From JAXGPP01 sp964436865 (GTDB lineage: Bacteria; Planctomycetota; Planctomycetia; Pirellulales; Thermoguttaceae): a DNA stretch of 7,399 nt. The notes beneath the pieces were generated by a model. That model was not told where the DNA came from. It worked only from the letters and a program-made list of their open reading frames with translations, and made no database searches. A program made the position numbers and the translations under genes. The stretch spans positions 1-7,399 of the forward strand of contig CAYTFK010000339.1 of assembly GCA_964436865.1 (NCBI GenBank), read 5' to 3'. Of this stretch, positions 5,555-7,399 are shown piece after piece; position 1 is the first letter of the stretch, and each line of letters opens with the position of its first letter.

Positions 5555-6793
5555 ATGGCGTACTCCCGCCGCTTCGTTCAGTTGGCGTTTCTGCTGCTCA
5601 CCCTCGCGGGCGTGTTCCTGTTCCGCGCCAATGCCGAGCAGTGGTGCCCGTTTGGTGGAGTTGAAGCCCTCTACACCTATGCTCGCGAAGGGAACATGGT
5701 CTGTTCCCTCGGCGTGTCCAATTTCTACATCCTGGCGGGCGTGCTGATCAGCGTGCTCGTGCTCCGCCGCGCGTTCTGCAGCCATCTCTGCCCGATCGGT
5801 ACTTTGTCAGAGTGGCTCCATCTCCTCGGCCGGCGGATCGGCCTGCCTGGCGGCCAGGTGGCAGGCCGCCTCGACCGGGCGTTCTCGCTGCTCAAGTACG
5901 CGCTCCTGGCGGTGATCCTTTTCTTCACGTGGCGTTCCGGAGAACTACTCTTCCGCGGCTACGATCCGTGCTACGCTCTGCTGAGCCGGCATGGTGCCGA
6001 CATTACCATGTGGGCCTACGTATCCGCTGGAGTACTGGCCGCGGCCTCGCTCCTGCTGGTCTTGCCATTCTGCCGCTGGCTTTGCCCGCTGGCCGCGGTG
6101 CTCAACCCCTTCTCTCGGTTCGGCCTGCTCCGCATCAAACGCGACCCCCAGGCCTGTACCTCGTGCGGCCGCTGCAGCCGGGCGTGCCCGATGGCCATTC
6201 CCGTTGATCAGCTTTCCGAGGTCGCCGCTGCTCGCTGCATCGCCTGCCTGAACTGCACCGACTCCTGTCCGCACCGGGATCCGCCTGCCCTGGTGTGGGG
6301 CCCTTGGACGGCGCTGGAAGGCCGATGGCCCAGGGCAGCGATGGTAATCCTCCTCTTGTTCTTCACCGCCACCGCCGTGGCGGCCGCTTACCTGGTTCCC
6401 CTTCCCTCGTTCGTCAGCACACAGGGCACCGAACCCGCCCAGACTGCCGTACTGCAGTTGCGAATGCACGACCTCACCTGTCGCGGCCGCGCCAACCTCC
6501 TTGTCGGCCTCCTCCGCCGCGACGACATGTTTCAGATCCCCGGCCCCGCAGTCGGCGAGCCAGGTTTTTATCGCCTCGAAGCTTGGCCTGCCCCCGAGGT
6601 CGCCCGGATCCGCCTCTATTACGATCCGGCGTGCGCCACCGAGGAATTGCTCAAGCAAGCCATCACGGAACCCTATTACGACCTGGCCGCCGATCGCTGG
6701 TGGATGTCTCCCTTCGTGATCGACGGTTACGACCCGCTCAGCCTGGACGCCGATGGACTTGATCCCAGCCTCCATCATCCAGTTAGCAGGTAA
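5555..6793 (+). CDS. Polytopic membrane 4Fe-4S protein of NapH/NosR/CcoG type with C-terminal HMA-like domain
   Basis: The product is 412 aa. Five membrane helices are visible at about 7-25, 54-70, 111-126, 154-172 and 262-284. Positive residues place the N-terminus and the Fe-S domain in the cytoplasm. Two CxxxCP motifs (C75/C79, C173/C177), typical of NapH, NosR and CcoG relatives, follow helices 2 and 4. Two classic CxxCxxCxxxCP clusters follow: C201, C204, C207, C211 and C228, C231, C234, C238. An extracytoplasmic loop has a WCPFGG motif (C31). After helix 5, residues about 296-374 match the beta-alpha-beta-beta-alpha-beta layout of HMA copper/mercury-binding domains, including a YDP-x3-TEELLKQAI stretch. 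The usual CxxC there is C309-x2-R312, so one ligand is lost; C360 may substitute. The protein probably passes electrons across the membrane. Its partner is unknown, but the upstream Cys-tailed TPR protein is a candidate. It is not NapH or NosR itself: no nap or nos genes are nearby. Confidence 0.88.
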   Translation: MAYSRRFVQLAFLLLTLAGVFLFRANAEQWCPFGGVEALYTYAREGNMVCSLGVSNFYILAGVLISVLVLRRAFCSHLCPIGTLSEWLHLLGRRIGLPGGQVAGRLDRAFSLLKYALLAVILFFTWRSGELLFRGYDPCYALLSRHGADITMWAYVSAGVLAAASLLLVLPFCRWLCPLAAVLNPFSRFGLLRIKRDPQACTSCGRCSRACPMAIPVDQLSEVAAARCIACLNCTDSCPHRDPPALVWGPWTALEGRWPRAAMVILLLFFTATAVAAAYLVPLPSFVSTQGTEPAQTAVLQLRMHDLTCRGRANLLVGLLRRDDMFQIPGPAVGEPGFYRLEAWPAPEVARIRLYYDPACATEELLKQAITEPYYDLAADRWWMSPFVIDGYDPLSLDADGLDPSLHHPVSR

Positions 6794-6841
6794 TCGTCAG
6801 GCAAAATCGGCCAGACTGTAATACGAAACCGTCTCAAATTC

Positions 6842-6862
6842 GGCGAGCATGATCGGCTCGCC
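6842..6862 (+). terminator. Perfect 7-bp hairpin after the Fe-S gene, possible terminator or 3' stabiliser
   Basis: GGCGAGC (6842-6848) and GCTCGCC (6856-6862) pair perfectly around a 7-nt loop, 48 nt downstream of the stop. A short TTTT occurs only 16 nt later (6879-6882), so classic intrinsic termination is not shown. Confidence 0.3.
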
Positions 6863-6983
6863 CGCGTGGCGGCTGTACTTTTCGGATTTCGTCAAGAAAA
6901 CCGAAAATCGTCCCAAGTGCTTTCGCACTTTGGTCCTCCGATTCTGGAGGGGATTGTCAACTGGCCTAAGTGGCCAAATCGTC

Positions 6984-6992
6984 TGCTATAAT
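6984..6992 (+). promoter_or_regulatory. Extended -10 promoter for the alpha/beta hydrolase gene
   Basis: TGCTATAAT is a perfect extended -10 element (TGn plus TATAAT at 6987-6992). No good -35 stands at 16-18 nt, which extended -10 promoters tolerate. The start would be near 6999, giving a leader of about 95 nt to ATG 7095. The inverted repeat TGGCC-TAAGT-GGCCA (6962-6976) covers the -35 region and could be an operator. Confidence 0.55.
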
Positions 6993-7094
6993 GCGCCCGC
7001 GCTGCCTTGCGGCTCGTGTGGCCATGTGGCATATCGATGACCCGATCAGCTTTGCAGTGACATGTTCCACAACCAGCCCATTCAACTCACTCTG

Positions 7095-7399
7095 ATGGAA
7101 CTTCGGCAACTCGCTGCCCGGACAACGTCGCGTTTCGCACGTGCGATCTTGATTGGCCTCATCGTTGCAGCAGTCTCTTTCGCCTCAGCGGCGGAGAAGG
7201 GCCGCGGACCGAAGCGCGGCGGCGGATCGGCCCCGGCCAAGAAGATCATGGATGGCGCGACGGAGCGAGTCTACAAGACTATTGGCAAGGTGAAACTGCG
7301 TCTCTTCATCTTCAGCCCGCCCGACCTTCGTCCCGGCCAGAAGCGTCCGGCAATCGTGCTCTTCCACGGCGGCGGGGGGAAGCCCGCTTCGTTCGCTCG
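7095..7399 (+). CDS. Secreted alpha/beta hydrolase (esterase-like), 3' end beyond the window
   Basis: The first 101 codons are open to the window edge and no stop is seen. Residues 1-33 are a signal peptide: basic N-region, hydrophobic 17-29, ASA cleavage motif at 30-32. A basic Gly/Lys/Arg/Pro-rich linker (about 35-50) follows. Next come a beta strand region and RPAIVLFHGGGG (84-95). The HGGG motif is the oxyanion-hole element of the Aes/HSL and BD-FAE-like esterase families, which hydrolyse carboxylic esters. The catalytic Ser, Asp and His lie beyond the window, so activity cannot be judged. An in-frame ATG at 7062 would add 11 residues. Neither start has a good ribosome binding site. ATG 7095 is preferred because it gives a more normal signal-peptide length. 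A role in removing ester groups from polysaccharide is possible, given the lyase homologue upstream, but is not shown. Confidence 0.75.
   Translation, partial: MELRQLAARTTSRFARAILIGLIVAAVSFASAAEKGRGPKRGGGSAPAKKIMDGATERVYKTIGKVKLRLFIFSPPDLRPGQKRPAIVLFHGGGGKPASFA

Larger units (their letters stand above)
6794..7094. other. Gene-free stretch rich in inverted repeats
   Basis: No convincing gene lies here. Four consecutive inverted repeats occur after the Fe-S gene: 6842-6862 (GGCGAGC/GCTCGCC, 7-nt loop), 6879-6907 (TTTTCGG/CCGAAAA, 15-nt loop), 6913-6933 (8 bp with one bulge, TTTC loop) and 6935-6950 (CCTCC/GGAGG). A fifth, TGGCC/GGCCA at 6962-6976, lies just before the promoter of the next gene. 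The first hairpin begins 48 nt after the stop and may protect the 3' end or help termination. Confidence 0.5.

Noticed and set aside
5134..5785. Open frames that run through the N run in several frames and on both strands
   Set aside because: They remain open only because N codons are not stops. The repaired TPR gene explains the coding sequence on both sides.
6954..6959. TTGTCA as a -35 for the TATAAT at 6987
   Set aside because: The spacer is 27 nt, far too long for a sigma70 promoter. The TGn extension explains the -10 better.
6849..7040. 63-codon open frame between the Fe-S gene and the hydrolase gene
   Set aside because: It overlaps the inverted repeats and the extended -10 promoter, has no RBS and resembles no family.

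Overview
The window reads as a GC-rich bacterial chromosome segment, most likely from a metagenome-assembled or draft genome. The gene content suggests a member of the Planctomycetes/PVC group: large exported multidomain proteins, a Tat-exported oligogalacturonate-lyase homologue, a secreted TPR protein and a secreted alpha/beta hydrolase. There is no rRNA or marker gene, so this assignment is an inference. Genes start with recognisable Shine-Dalgarno sequences (GGGGAG, GGAG, AGGAG, GGAAG).

Layout. Positions 179-2749 (minus strand) encode an 856-residue exported protein with a transglutaminase-type Cys-His-Asp domain, two beta modules and a discoidin-like C-terminus. It diverges from a plus-strand gene (2902-4230) for a PL22-type oligogalacturonate lyase homologue with a Tat-type signal. 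The 152-bp spacer between them carries back-to-back -10 elements that share the same bases, plus a perfect 16-bp dyad. After a 218-bp hairpin-rich spacer come two plus-strand genes likely to work together. One is an exported TPR protein with a four-cysteine C-terminal tail (4449-5455). The other is a five-helix membrane protein with two 4Fe-4S clusters of the NapH/NosR/CcoG type and a degenerate HMA-like extracytoplasmic domain (5555-6793). A 301-bp gene-free stretch follows, with several inverted repeats and an extended -10 promoter. The window ends inside a secreted alpha/beta hydrolase gene (from 7095).

The TPR gene is interrupted by exactly 100 N. The 55 bases on the two sides of the N run are identical, and each copy ends exactly at the gap edge. 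Collapsing the gap and one copy (155 bases) restores a single open frame of 283 codons. The gap is therefore almost certainly an assembly artefact and not missing DNA, and automated gene calls across it will be wrong.

Functionally, the left half looks like extracytoplasmic handling of uronate-containing polysaccharide or glycoprotein. The right half looks like a small membrane redox module whose substrate is unknown. The most interesting points are the redox pair with its Cys tail and altered metal-binding domain, the exported PL22 homologue, and the shared divergent promoter.
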